DNA from: CAIXZV01 sp037446495 | GTDB taxonomy: Bacteria; Chloroflexota; Limnocylindria; Limnocylindrales; CSP1-4 | DNA length: 46,482 bases | NCBI GenBank assembly: GCA_037446495.1 | Contig: JBBIIL010000017.1 | Span: forward strand, 1 to 46,482 | Direction: 5' to 3' | Shown here: in pieces, positions 1 to 7,715 of the stretch | Position numbering within the stretch: position 1 is the stretch's first letter | How the letters are laid out: each line of letters begins with the position of its first letter | Translations under genes and position numbers: made by a program | Notes under the pieces: model-generated | Databases searched by the model: none | What the model was told of the DNA's origin: nothing | The model's input: only the letters and a program-made list of their open reading frames with translations

Positions 1-483
1 GGAAGGTTTGCACTCGACTCGGAGCGGCTGGCCGGCTTGGAGGTCCGAGCCGCGCAGCGGCGGGCCAGTCGGAGACTAGCGAATGGCGCTCTATGGCGCG
101 GTCATTCCGGCGGCGGCGGCCTGGCGGACCTGAATCGACAACCGCTCGAACGGCCGATAGCGCATTCTCGGCCACCTGGTCGGCCCATAGGTACCCCGGG
201 CATCCTGGTTGCCAAGCCCAGGACGGATCGGAACATGCAGAGTTCACGTCAATCGCCGCAGCTCTAGATCGCCCTCTCTGCCAAGATCCGGTGAGACAGC
301 CCGCCACCGCTGATTACTGAACGAGGGCGACGCTGCCCCGGTTAGAACGTTCGTTCCTTATCCGGAGCGGCCGCGATTCTAGGAGCCGAGACCATTAGCG
401 GGCCAACCGGTAGGCGGAGTCATGCCGAACGTCACCGCATAACCGGAGTCGGCGAGCCCTCTCTGAGTGGACGCCGCGCTTAA
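1..483. other. Left-edge region without a recognisable gene
   Basis: Only short open frames occur here, with compositions unlike a protein (runs of Arg, Pro and Ser). There is no family motif and no credible start signal. The stretch ends at the left terminal repeat of the insertion sequence. It may be the remains of the locus the element entered, but nothing in it identifies a gene. Confidence 0.4.
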
Positions 484-2143
484 CCCGGATCCACCGAAGT
501 TCGGGCTGAGCAGCTCGGTTGGCGGCCTGGACTGGTGTCGGACGTGCTGACGCGGCGTGGCGCGGGGCCGAAGGGTGCGATGGCTGGGTGCTGGAGGCCC
601 TGCAGGCTGCCGGTGCAGGCCGGTCGAGGGGCCCGAACCCTGTGGCGGGCACGCTCCCGCCAAGCCTGGGTGCGGCGGAGGGTCGCGACCGACGTCAGGC
701 GAGGAGCGGGATGGCCCGGAGCCTCGCGAGGGCCGCCAGAAACTCGGACCGCCAGGGCCAGTGGCGCGGCAGGTGGAGCGTCTGCCGGCGGGCCGAGCGG
801 GTGAGTCGCCCGCCGAGGCCGAAGAAGCGCTGCCGGAGGGTCTTGGCGGTCACGATCCCGGCACCCAGCCCGAGCCTGCCCGTCCAGCGGGCGAGATTGT
901 GGGCGATCACCTGGATCGCGAGCCAGGCGCCGTTGGCGGCGAACTTGCCCGACGGCAGGTGGTTGAGCCCGACGCCGTACTTGAGGTCCCGGATCGCGTT
1001 CTCGATCTCGGCGTGGCGCCGGTGGTCGGCCTCGAGCTCGAGGGTCTCGCCCTCGCGATCGGTGATGAACGCGTGGAAGTCGTACGTCGTGAACAGGGCG
1101 AGCTGGGAGCCCGGGGTCGGGCGCACCCGGCGCACGATGAGCCGGACCGGGACCGCGTCCTCCTCGGCTGCGAACGGCGTGTACGTGGTCTCGGCCACGT
1201 CGGCCCCGCCGTCGATCCAGTACGGGATCGGCGTCCAGGCATCGTCGGGGATCGCCTCGATCTGGCGGTGGAGCCCAGGGCTCATCCGCATCGTGATGGA
1301 GAAGCGGACGTCCATCTTGCGGCAGGTCCCGACGACGGCGTGGGCGTAGAAGCCCGAGTCCGCGCGCATCGTGAGCTCACCCGTCGCCCCGGCGGATCGG
1401 ACGCGGCCGATGGTCTCGCGCAGGAAGTGGGCAGCACCCCGGACGGTGTTGGCCCGGCCCTCGCGCAGGCGCGCCATGAAGCACGTCGCCCGTGCCCGCG
1501 GCGACCGCGAGCAGCGGGTGGTAGCCGCGGACGTGCGTGTACCCGTGGTGGACCGCCCCCTCCTTGGCGAGCCCGTACGTCTCGCAGATCGTGGAGTCGA
1601 GATCGATCGTGAACGGGGCGTCGCCGGGACCGGCGCCGGCCGCCCAGGCCCGCGCCAGGAGCTCGCGGCTGATGGCGTCGAACTGGCGGACGTGGCCCCA
1701 GCGGAAGCTGCGCAGGAAGGTGCCCAGGGTCGACGCCGCCTTGGCCCGGAAGCCGAGCACCCTATCCGTGGCGCCCGCGCGCAGGGCGTCGGCGTCGCTG
1801 ATGCAGTCGCCACCCGCGAGCGCGCTCATGACGAGGCAGAGGACCTTGTCGCCGGCGTTCGCCCGGCCGGGCTTGGCGCCCAGGTCGAGCCAGCGCTCGA
1901 CGAGCCCCTTGAGACCCAGGTGCTCCGCCAGCGTGGCCGGCAGCAGGAGCCCGGCACCGGCCACCTGTCGCGCGTCGTCGAACGCCACGTCGAGCCAGTC
2001 GAGGGTGTGGGAAGATCGCATCCGGCAGGTGCTCCTCTGTTGGGCCTTGATGGGCTGTTTGCAACGCCATCATTCCCGTTCAGGCGGGCACCTGTTGCTG
2101 TGTCCCGGATCGTGAATCAGGTCAGGGCTTCGGTGGATCCGGG
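484..2143 (-). mobile_element. IS1380-family insertion sequence, about 1.66 kb
   Basis: Perfect 16-bp terminal inverted repeats bound the element: CCCGGATCCACCGAAG at 484-499 and its reverse complement at 2128-2143. The 1660-bp length and single transposase frame fit the IS1380 family. The bases just outside are TTAA on the left and CTAA on the right, an imperfect 4-bp target duplication. Either one copy has mutated since insertion or the ends differ by a base. The transposase is frameshifted, so this copy is probably unable to move by itself but could be mobilised in trans. Confidence 0.9.
695..2021 (-). pseudogene. IS1380-family DDE transposase, frameshifted
   Basis: Read on the minus strand, the N-terminal part (2021 to about 1476) carries the first catalytic Asp in TIDLDSTICETYG. 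The C-terminal part (about 1473 to 695) carries the second Asp in MRADSGFYA and a glutamate region HAEIENAIRDLKYGVG, followed by a typical IS1380 C-terminus. The two parts lie in different frames. The family sequence VLHARLREGRANT can be rebuilt by removing one base near 1474-1475, so a single-base insertion explains the break. The repaired protein would be 441 residues, normal for IS1380. No slippery heptamer is visible, so decay or a sequencing error is likelier than programmed frameshifting. Confidence 0.88.
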
Positions 2144-2244
2144 CTAACGCGTCTGGCCCCCGGCGAACCGGGGGCCAGCAGTCTCGAGCGCCTGAAGGAG
2201 GGGAGGGTCGACGCCCGGGACAGTCGCGGTGGGAGGGTGGGACG

Positions 2245-2382
2245 CTAGTTGAGGGAGACGGGGTACGTGGAGCGGTGCGGATCGTCCGAGAGCTCCCGAG
2301 AGTCGACACCGACCTCGGCGGCGAGCGCATCGAGCGCGCCGAGGAGGAAGATGGCGATGACGGCGAAGATCAGGAGTTCCAC
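2245..2382 (-). CDS. Small membrane-anchored protein, 45 aa
   Basis: A GTG-started frame of 46 codons lies antisense-oriented just upstream of the GntR regulator gene, sharing the gap 2383-2464 with it. The product starts VELLIFAVIAIFLLGALDAL, a single hydrophobic helix of about 18 residues. A polar tail with several Asp, Glu and Arg residues follows, ending in PVSLN. Codon use is GC3-rich like the neighbouring genes. YtrA-type GntR regulators often control small membrane proteins or ABC exporters, so it may be regulated by the neighbour. The product matches no family I recognise. No strong Shine-Dalgarno is present, so the call rests on the helix-like composition and context. Confidence 0.5.
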   Translation of the reverse strand: MELLIFAVIAIFLLGALDALAAEVGVDSRELSDDPHRSTYPVSLN

Positions 2383-2419
2383 GGTTGTGCTCGCTTCTGG
2401 CCTGGCTGCGGGGCGTTGG

Positions 2420-2465
2420 TATAGTCAACTAGGCCAAGCCCGAGATTAGTTGGACTAGTCCACTA
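2420..2465. promoter_or_regulatory. Divergent promoter/operator region with TAGT-ACTA palindromes
   Basis: This AT-rich island in GC-rich DNA holds two related dyads: TAGTCAACTA (2422-2431) and the perfect 12-bp palindrome TGGACTAGTCCA (2451-2462), the latter flanked by TAGT and CTA. TATAGT (2420-2425) could be a -10 for the regulator gene. On the minus strand TTGACT (2428-2423) resembles a -35. The palindrome ends 3 nt before the regulator's ATG, so binding there should repress it. That fits autoregulation by a GntR dimer. Confidence 0.55.
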
Positions 2466-3565
2466 TGTCAACCAGCCGAAATGGCCCCTCCGCAGCGACC
2501 GAAGGGCCTAAGACCGAGGGACCCTCCGGCGCCCTTTCGGTCCCAACTGGACCCCCAGGCGCAACGTCTGCACCGACGACGGCCGCCTCGCGTCACGCGC
2601 TCGGCATCGAGCGCGACTCGGACGTCCCCATCTCCACGCAGATCTTCTGGCAGCTCGCCTACCAGATCGAGTCGGGCCGCCTCCAGCCCGGGACGCGCCT
2701 GCCACCGGTCCGGGAGCTCGGCGCGGCACTGCGCGTGAACCCCAACACCATCCGCGCGGTCTACCGGCGCCTGGCCGACGGCGGGTACGTCGAGGGCCGC
2801 CACGGGGCCGGCACGCGGGTCGTGGACCGCCCCCCGGTCCGCCGTGGGTCGGACGCGCTCGCCGGCATCGTTGCCGAGACGCTCCGCCGCGCAGCGCAGC
2901 TCGGCTTCACCCCGGACGAGGTCGCCCAGGCGACCTTCACCGCCGCCACGGAGCGCAAGCGCCCCGGGCCCCACGTCCGCGTGCTCTTCGCCGAGTGCAC
3001 CAGCGCGGACGCCAAGGTGGACGCCGAGCGCATCGCCGAGGCGTTCCCCGAGCGGATCGAGGTCATCCCGGTCCTCCTCGACGACCTCCCGGACCGCCTC
3101 GAGCGCTATCACTACGACCTCGTGGCCACGACCACATTCCACGCCGACGAGGCGCAGGCGTACGTGGCCGGGCGCGTGCCCGTGGTGGCGATGCTCGTGG
3201 GGCCTGGCTATATGAGCTTGGTGCACGAGATCAGCCAGCTGCGTCCCGGCTCCAAGGTGGGCGTGGTCTGCGGGTCGCAGCGCGGCGTCGAGAACATCGC
3301 GGAGGTGCTCCAGCTGACCGGCTCCACCGACGTCCGCGTCCTTGCCGCGGTGGCGCACACAGAGGCTGAGCTCGACCTCGTGGACCGCGACGCCGACCTC
3401 ATCCTGCTCTCCCGCGAGGCGACGGCGCTCGGGCTCGAGGCCCGATTCGAGCGGCCGCAGCGGCTGCGCGAGTGGAGCTACGAGTTCGACCCGGCGGCAT
3501 TCGAGCTGCTGCGCCGGGCCCTCGAGCGGGTCGCCGCCGACGGGGCGCGGGACCGGGCCGACTAG
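2465..3565 (+). CDS. GntR-family regulator (YtrA-like) with C-terminal effector-like domain
   Basis: The 366-residue protein has a low-complexity head of about 45 residues. A GntR winged helix follows (about 50-125) with ISTQIFWQLAYQIESGRLQ, the LPPVRELGAALRVNPNTIRAVYRR recognition region split over helix 2-3, and the wing GYVEGRHGAGTRV. The remaining 240 residues form an alternating alpha/beta domain (for example VRVLFAECT, VVAMLVGPGYMSL, VGVVCGS). This resembles a ligand-binding or response-regulator-like fold rather than the short YtrA dimerisation tail. The ATG has no Shine-Dalgarno and lies on the palindromic operator. The ligand is unknown. The GH13 gene starts 28 nt after its stop, so the two may be co-expressed. 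Confidence 0.82.
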   Translation: MSTSRNGPSAATEGPKTEGPSGALSVPTGPPGATSAPTTAASRHALGIERDSDVPISTQIFWQLAYQIESGRLQPGTRLPPVRELGAALRVNPNTIRAVYRRLADGGYVEGRHGAGTRVVDRPPVRRGSDALAGIVAETLRRAAQLGFTPDEVAQATFTAATERKRPGPHVRVLFAECTSADAKVDAERIAEAFPERIEVIPVLLDDLPDRLERYHYDLVATTTFHADEAQAYVAGRVPVVAMLVGPGYMSLVHEISQLRPGSKVGVVCGSQRGVENIAEVLQLTGSTDVRVLAAVAHTEAELDLVDRDADLILLSREATALGLEARFERPQRLREWSYEFDPAAFELLRRALERVAADGARDRAD

Positions 3566-3581
3566 CTCCACTGCCGCGTGC

Positions 3582-3587
3582 GACACT
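3582..3587 (+). promoter_or_regulatory. -10-like hexamer for the GH13 gene
   Basis: GACACT ends 6 nt before the ATG at 3594 and no Shine-Dalgarno is present. This matches the spacing seen at other probable leaderless genes in the window, though the first base departs from TANNNT. Confidence 0.35.
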
Positions 3588-3593
3588 TTGTCC

Positions 3594-6500
3594 ATGCGCT
3601 CGCTGCCCTACTCCCGGACCGCCCGTCGCCGGTTCCGCCTCGACGCGTCCGCCACGGCCGACACAGCGGCCGCGGCAGAGCCCGTCGCAGGGCCCGCCCG
3701 CCGCAGGCTGGCCGCCAACCTGCCGGCGGCCAGGCGCGTGGTCGCGGCGCTCAACGCGTCGCTGTCCCCCGGGGCCCCGTCGGCGCAGGCCGGCGAACTG
3801 GCCGCGTTCGAGCTGCTGCACGAGATCTTCCACCTCCTGGTCGAGCGTGCCGCCGAGCTGGATCCGCCCGCTGCGATGGCGAAGTCCGCCGTCCACGTTG
3901 GTGACGTGGTGGGCGAGGTGGAGTTCGCCGACCTCATCGACTCTGTGGGCGACGAGTTCCCGGACGTCGCGAGCGGCGATGTGCCGGTCCGCCTCGAGGA
4001 ACTGCTCCTCGTCCGGATCGCCAACGAGAACCCTGCCGCACGCCCGCTCGTCGCGCTAGTGGACGACTCGCCGCTGCCTCGCGAGGAGCGCGACGCGTCG
4101 ATGGCCGCACTCGAGGCGTACTACGCCGCCCGCAGGCCCATCGGGCCCAAGGGCGAGACGCTGGTCGAGCTGTTGCGCGCCCCCGCCCGCGCCCACCCGA
4201 CCTCGCTCGCCGGTCAGCTGCGCTACGTCCGCGACACGTGGGGCTCGATCCTGGGCGACAAGCTGGCCGCTCTGCTCGACCGCATGCTCCTCACGCTCGA
4301 CGTCATCGCCGAGGAGGAGCGCGGCCTGCACCTGCGCTTCGGCGGGGGCGGGGCCGGCGATGGCGGCGGTCGCCCGGACGTGGCCGACCTGTCGGGCCTC
4401 GAGGCTGAGCCCGAGCGCTTCTCGTCGGACTCCGCATGGATGCCGCGCCTCGTGATCGTCGCGAAGAGCACGCACGTCTGGCTCGACCAGCTGTCCGGGA
4501 CATACCAGCGAGAGATCCACACGCTCGACGCCATCCCAGACGAGGAGCTCGACAAATTGGCCCGCTGGGGTATCACGGGCCTCTGGCTCATCGGCCTGTG
4601 GCAGCGCAGCCGTGCCAGCCAGCGCATCAAGGCCTGGCGCGGCAACCCGGACGCGGCGGCGTCGGCCTACTCGCTCGACGACTACCGCATCGCCGACGAC
4701 CTCGGCGGCGAGCCCGCCTGGGAGACCCTGCGCCACAAGGCGTGGCAGCGCGGCATCCGGCTGGCCTCGGACATGGTGCCCAACCACATGGGCATCGACT
4801 CGCACTGGGTCACCGAGCACCCGGAGTGGTTCCTGTCCACACCCCAGCCGCCGTACCCCGGCTACACCTACGGCGGTGAGAACCTGGCCGACTACGGACG
4901 TGTCGAGGTCCGGCTCGAGGACCACTACTGGGACAACTCCGATGCAGCGGTCACCTTCGAGTGGCGCGACCGCTGGAGCGGCGAGCGGCGGTACATCTAT
5001 CACGGCAACGACGGCACGAGCTTCCCGTGGAACGACACCGCGCAGCTGGACTTCAGCCAGGCGGCGGTGCGTGAGCAGGTGGTCCAGACCATCCTCGCGG
5101 TGGCGCGCCGGTTCCCGGTCATCCGGTTCGACGCCGCGATGGTCCTCGCCCGCAAGCACGTGCGACGGCTGTGGTTCCCGGCGCCGGGCGAGGGCGGCGG
5201 CGCCATCCCCTCGCGTGCCGAATTCGGGACCCTGACCCAGGAGGAGTTCGACGCCGCGATGCCCGCCGAGTTCTGGCGGGAGGTGGTGGACCGCGTCGCG
5301 GCCGAGGTGCCGGACACGCTCCTCCTGGCCGAGGCGTTCTGGCTGCTCGAGGGCTACTTCGTCCGGACGCTGGGCATGCATCGCGTCTACAACAGCGCGT
5401 TCATGCACATGCTCCGCGACGAGGACAACGCGGGCTACCGGCGGGTCCTCAAAGAGACCCTCGAGTTCGACCCCGAGATCCTCAAGCGCTACGTCAACTT
5501 CATGAACAACCCCGACGAGAAGACCGCGGTCGAGCAGTTCGGCAAGGGCGACAAGTACTTCGGCATCGCGACGCTGCTGGCGACGCTCCCGGGCCTGCCG
5601 ATGATCGGCCACGGACAGTTCGAGGGCTTCGCCGAGAAGTACGGCATGGAGTTCCGGCGGGCGAGCTGGAGCGAGGGCGCTGACGACGCGCTGGTCGCCC
5701 GCCACGAGCGCGAGATCGTGCCGCTGCTCCACCGGCGCGGCGACTTCGCCGAGGCCCACGACTTCCTGCTCTACGACGTCGCGCACGACTTCGGCGGCAT
5801 CGACGAGAACGTCTTCGCCTACTCGAACGGCTCGGGCAGCTCGCGGACGCTGGTCGTCTATCACAACCGGTTCGGCGAGACCTCCGGGTGGATCAGGGAA
5901 TCCGCGGCGTACGCCGTGAAGGATGCCGACGGCTCGAAGCGCCTGGTGCGGCGGACGGTCGCCGACGGTCTGGGCCTCGCCGACGGCGATGCGACCAATC
6001 GCTGGCTTGCCTTCCGGGAGCAGCGCTCGGGCCTGGAGTACCTCCGGTCGGTCGCCGAGGTACGCGAGCGCGGCCTGCACATGGAGCTGCGCGCGTACGA
6101 GACCCGCGTGCTCTGGGAGCTGCGCGAGGTCCAGGACCTGTCCGGCGTCTGGCGCCGGCTGGCCGAGCGGCTCGAGGGCCGGGGCGTGGCGTCGCTGGAG
6201 ACGGCGCTGCGGGAGCTGCAGCTGACGCCGGTGCACGACGCGGTCCGATCGGCGATCGAGTCGCCGTCGCGAGAGGCGGTCGAGCGCGTGGTGGATGCGG
6301 TGGCGGAGGCCACGGGGACCTCAGGTGACCGAAACGCGGTCGTCGATCGGATCACGTCCCAGTGGGCGTCGGCCGATGCGGTGGCCGCGGGGATCGAGGA
6401 TCCGTCGCAGGCCGCGGCACTGCGCGTGTGGACCCTGCTGGCGCCGCTGGGCTCGCTGCCCACAGGTGCGATGGTCGGCCCGACGTCGCGAGCCTGGTTC

Positions 6501-7445
6501 GACGAGCTGCACCTCAAGCCGATCGTCGCCGAGGGGCTGCGGCACCGCGGCCTCGGCGAGGGCGAGGCGTGGTGGGCTGCCGAGCGCGTTCGGCTGCTGG
6601 TGGACCTGCCGGTGCCGTCGATGGTTCGGGGCGCGGCCGACGCCGTTCCGTTGCGGCTTGTGGACCGCTGGCTCACGCACCCGGTCGCCCGCCCGTTCCT
6701 GCGCGTGAACGAGTGGGAGGGCGTGGCATGGTTCCACGGCGAGTCGCTCGATGAGCTGTGTGCCTGGGCGTCCCGGATCGAGGCACTTGCGGGGACCGTT
6801 CCGGGCGGTGGGGCTGCCGATCCCGACGGCGTCCTGGCCCGCGTCGCCCGCGCGACGACGCTGTCGGACTTCCGGGTGGACCGCCTACGCGACCACCTCT
6901 TCGTCCCGGGCGCTGACGAGCCGGAGCCGGACATGGCGCTCGAAGCCGAGGCCGCCGAGGCGGCGCCCGAAGCCGAGCGTCGAGCCGAGGGCGCGGGCGA
7001 GCCGAGGGCAGGACCCGGGACGGCGCCGATGCCCGACCTCGAAGCGCCAGCCGAGCCAGCGACGGGGCCTCAGCCCGACGTCAGAGCTGCGGCTCAGGAC
7101 GACGCGGTCAGGGCTGAACCCGGATCCGAGCCATCGCAGTCCTCCAAGGCAGAGCCCAAGTATGGGCCCAGCGCTAGGCGTAGGCCCGAGCCGGAGCCGG
7201 AGCCCGAGCCGGATCCCGAGCCGGAGCCCGATCCCGAGCCGGAGCCCGAGGTCGAGCCCGAGCCCGAAGCGGTGACCGAGCCCATCGCCCAGCCGGAGCC
7301 CGTGGCGGAACCCGAGCCTGAGTCGGAGCCTGTGTCGGAGCCTGAGTCGGAGCCCGAAGTCGACGTCCGCAAGGCTGGCAAGAAGGACAAGAAGGACAAG
7401 AAGGCCAAGGGTGGGAAGAAGGACAAAGGCAAGAAGAGCCGTTGA
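3594..7445 (+). CDS. Large GH13 (alpha-amylase family) protein with acidic PE-rich and Lys-rich C-terminus
   Basis: The 1283-residue protein has an N-terminal helical region of about 280 residues and then a GH13 barrel. The four GH13 signatures are visible: region I DMVPNH (Asp393), region II IRFDAAM with nucleophile Asp513, region III LLAEAFW with acid/base Glu580, and region IV FMNNPDE with Asp641. Substrate is probably an alpha-1,4-glucan or alpha-glucosyl compound, but the subfamily is not recognisable. Residues about 960-1160 are Glu/Ala-rich. A long PEPEPEPD-type repeat (about 1195-1255) is followed by a Lys-Asp/Lys-rich end (about 1259-1283). No signal peptide is seen, so it is probably cytoplasmic. 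Upstream in-frame codons run through the regulator gene; ATG 3594 fits the domain start and the -10-like spacing. Confidence 0.85.
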   Translation: MRSLPYSRTARRRFRLDASATADTAAAAEPVAGPARRRLAANLPAARRVVAALNASLSPGAPSAQAGELAAFELLHEIFHLLVERAAELDPPAAMAKSAVHVGDVVGEVEFADLIDSVGDEFPDVASGDVPVRLEELLLVRIANENPAARPLVALVDDSPLPREERDASMAALEAYYAARRPIGPKGETLVELLRAPARAHPTSLAGQLRYVRDTWGSILGDKLAALLDRMLLTLDVIAEEERGLHLRFGGGGAGDGGGRPDVADLSGLEAEPERFSSDSAWMPRLVIVAKSTHVWLDQLSGTYQREIHTLDAIPDEELDKLARWGITGLWLIGLWQRSRASQRIKAWRGNPDAAASAYSLDDYRIADDLGGEPAWETLRHKAWQRGIRLASDMVPNHMGIDSHWVTEHPEWFLSTPQPPYPGYTYGGENLADYGRVEVRLEDHYWDNSDAAVTFEWRDRWSGERRYIYHGNDGTSFPWNDTAQLDFSQAAVREQVVQTILAVARRFPVIRFDAAMVLARKHVRRLWFPAPGEGGGAIPSRAEFGTLTQEEFDAAMPAEFWREVVDRVAAEVPDTLLLAEAFWLLEGYFVRTLGMHRVYNSAFMHMLRDEDNAGYRRVLKETLEFDPEILKRYVNFMNNPDEKTAVEQFGKGDKYFGIATLLATLPGLPMIGHGQFEGFAEKYGMEFRRASWSEGADDALVARHEREIVPLLHRRGDFAEAHDFLLYDVAHDFGGIDENVFAYSNGSGSSRTLVVYHNRFGETSGWIRESAAYAVKDADGSKRLVRRTVADGLGLADGDATNRWLAFREQRSGLEYLRSVAEVRERGLHMELRAYETRVLWELREVQDLSGVWRRLAERLEGRGVASLETALRELQLTPVHDAVRSAIESPSREAVERVVDAVAEATGTSGDRNAVVDRITSQWASADAVAAGIEDPSQAAALRVWTLLAPLGSLPTGAMVGPTSRAWFDELHLKPIVAEGLRHRGLGEGEAWWAAERVRLLVDLPVPSMVRGAADAVPLRLVDRWLTHPVARPFLRVNEWEGVAWFHGESLDELCAWASRIEALAGTVPGGGAADPDGVLARVARATTLSDFRVDRLRDHLFVPGADEPEPDMALEAEAAEAAPEAERRAEGAGEPRAGPGTAPMPDLEAPAEPATGPQPDVRAAAQDDAVRAEPGSEPSQSSKAEPKYGPSARRRPEPEPEPEPDPEPEPDPEPEPEVEPEPEAVTEPIAQPEPVAEPEPESEPVSEPESEPEVDVRKAGKKDKKDKKAKGGKKDKGKKSR
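7186..7440 (+). repeat. Low-complexity PE repeat and Lys-rich coding repeat
   Basis: Within the GH13 gene, hexamers of the type GAGCCG/GAGCCC repeat and encode alternating Pro-Glu/Pro-Asp. After them comes AAGAAGGACAAG-type DNA encoding a Lys-Asp/Lys stretch. The two blocks carry opposite charge. Confidence 0.85.
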
Positions 7446-7465
7446 CTGGTCGCCCAACGTGCCTC

Positions 7466-7601
7466 ATCTCAAATACCGGCACGGCCGGTGTAAGGAGGGC
7501 TCGGCGCGCACTGCCGAGCGTGGGTCTCGTGGCGAACACCGCCGCCTCCGGTAGCTGAGTCGGATTCGGCTCGCACCACCGATCGTGCCGGTATTAGAGA
7601 T
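7466..7601. repeat. Palindromic repeat cluster A (three degenerate units)
   Basis: A 25-nt sequence at 7466-7490 and the reverse complement of 7577-7601 match at 22 of 25 positions; their core is AATACCGGCACG. A third, more degenerate unit lies at about 7537-7561 (AACACCGCCGCCTCCGGT then CTGAG). Each unit is itself a hairpin built on ACCGGC...GCCGGT. A separate 7-bp hairpin GCTCGGC/GCCGAGC lies between them (about 7499-7519). The cluster sits between the convergent GH13 and DUF885 genes. Related units occur at 20.4 and 41.4 kb. Confidence 0.75.
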
Positions 7602-7715
7602 AGGCGGGCTCCCTCGGGCGGGCCCCACGGGTCCGACGGGCGGGTCCCATGGGCGGGCACCCGCGGGCGGGCTCCCGCGGGCGGGCCCCCTCGGGTTCTC
7701 TGGCCGGGCGGCTGC
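7602..7715. repeat. Degenerate GGGCGGGC tandem repeats
   Basis: Several imperfect copies of a 14-18 bp motif, GGGCGGGCNCCCNCG, run up to the stop codon of the DUF885 gene. They form overlapping GC hairpins and could act as the transcription stop for both convergent genes, but there is no U-run. Confidence 0.55.

Noticed and set aside
37..320. Short overlapping plus-strand frames at the left edge
   Set aside because: They are Arg/Pro-rich with no start signal, motif or third-position bias typical of the other genes.
4056..6236. 726-residue minus-strand frame antisense to the GH13 gene
   Set aside because: It is a shadow of the GC-rich codon structure: low-complexity composition and no domain, while the plus strand has clear catalytic motifs.
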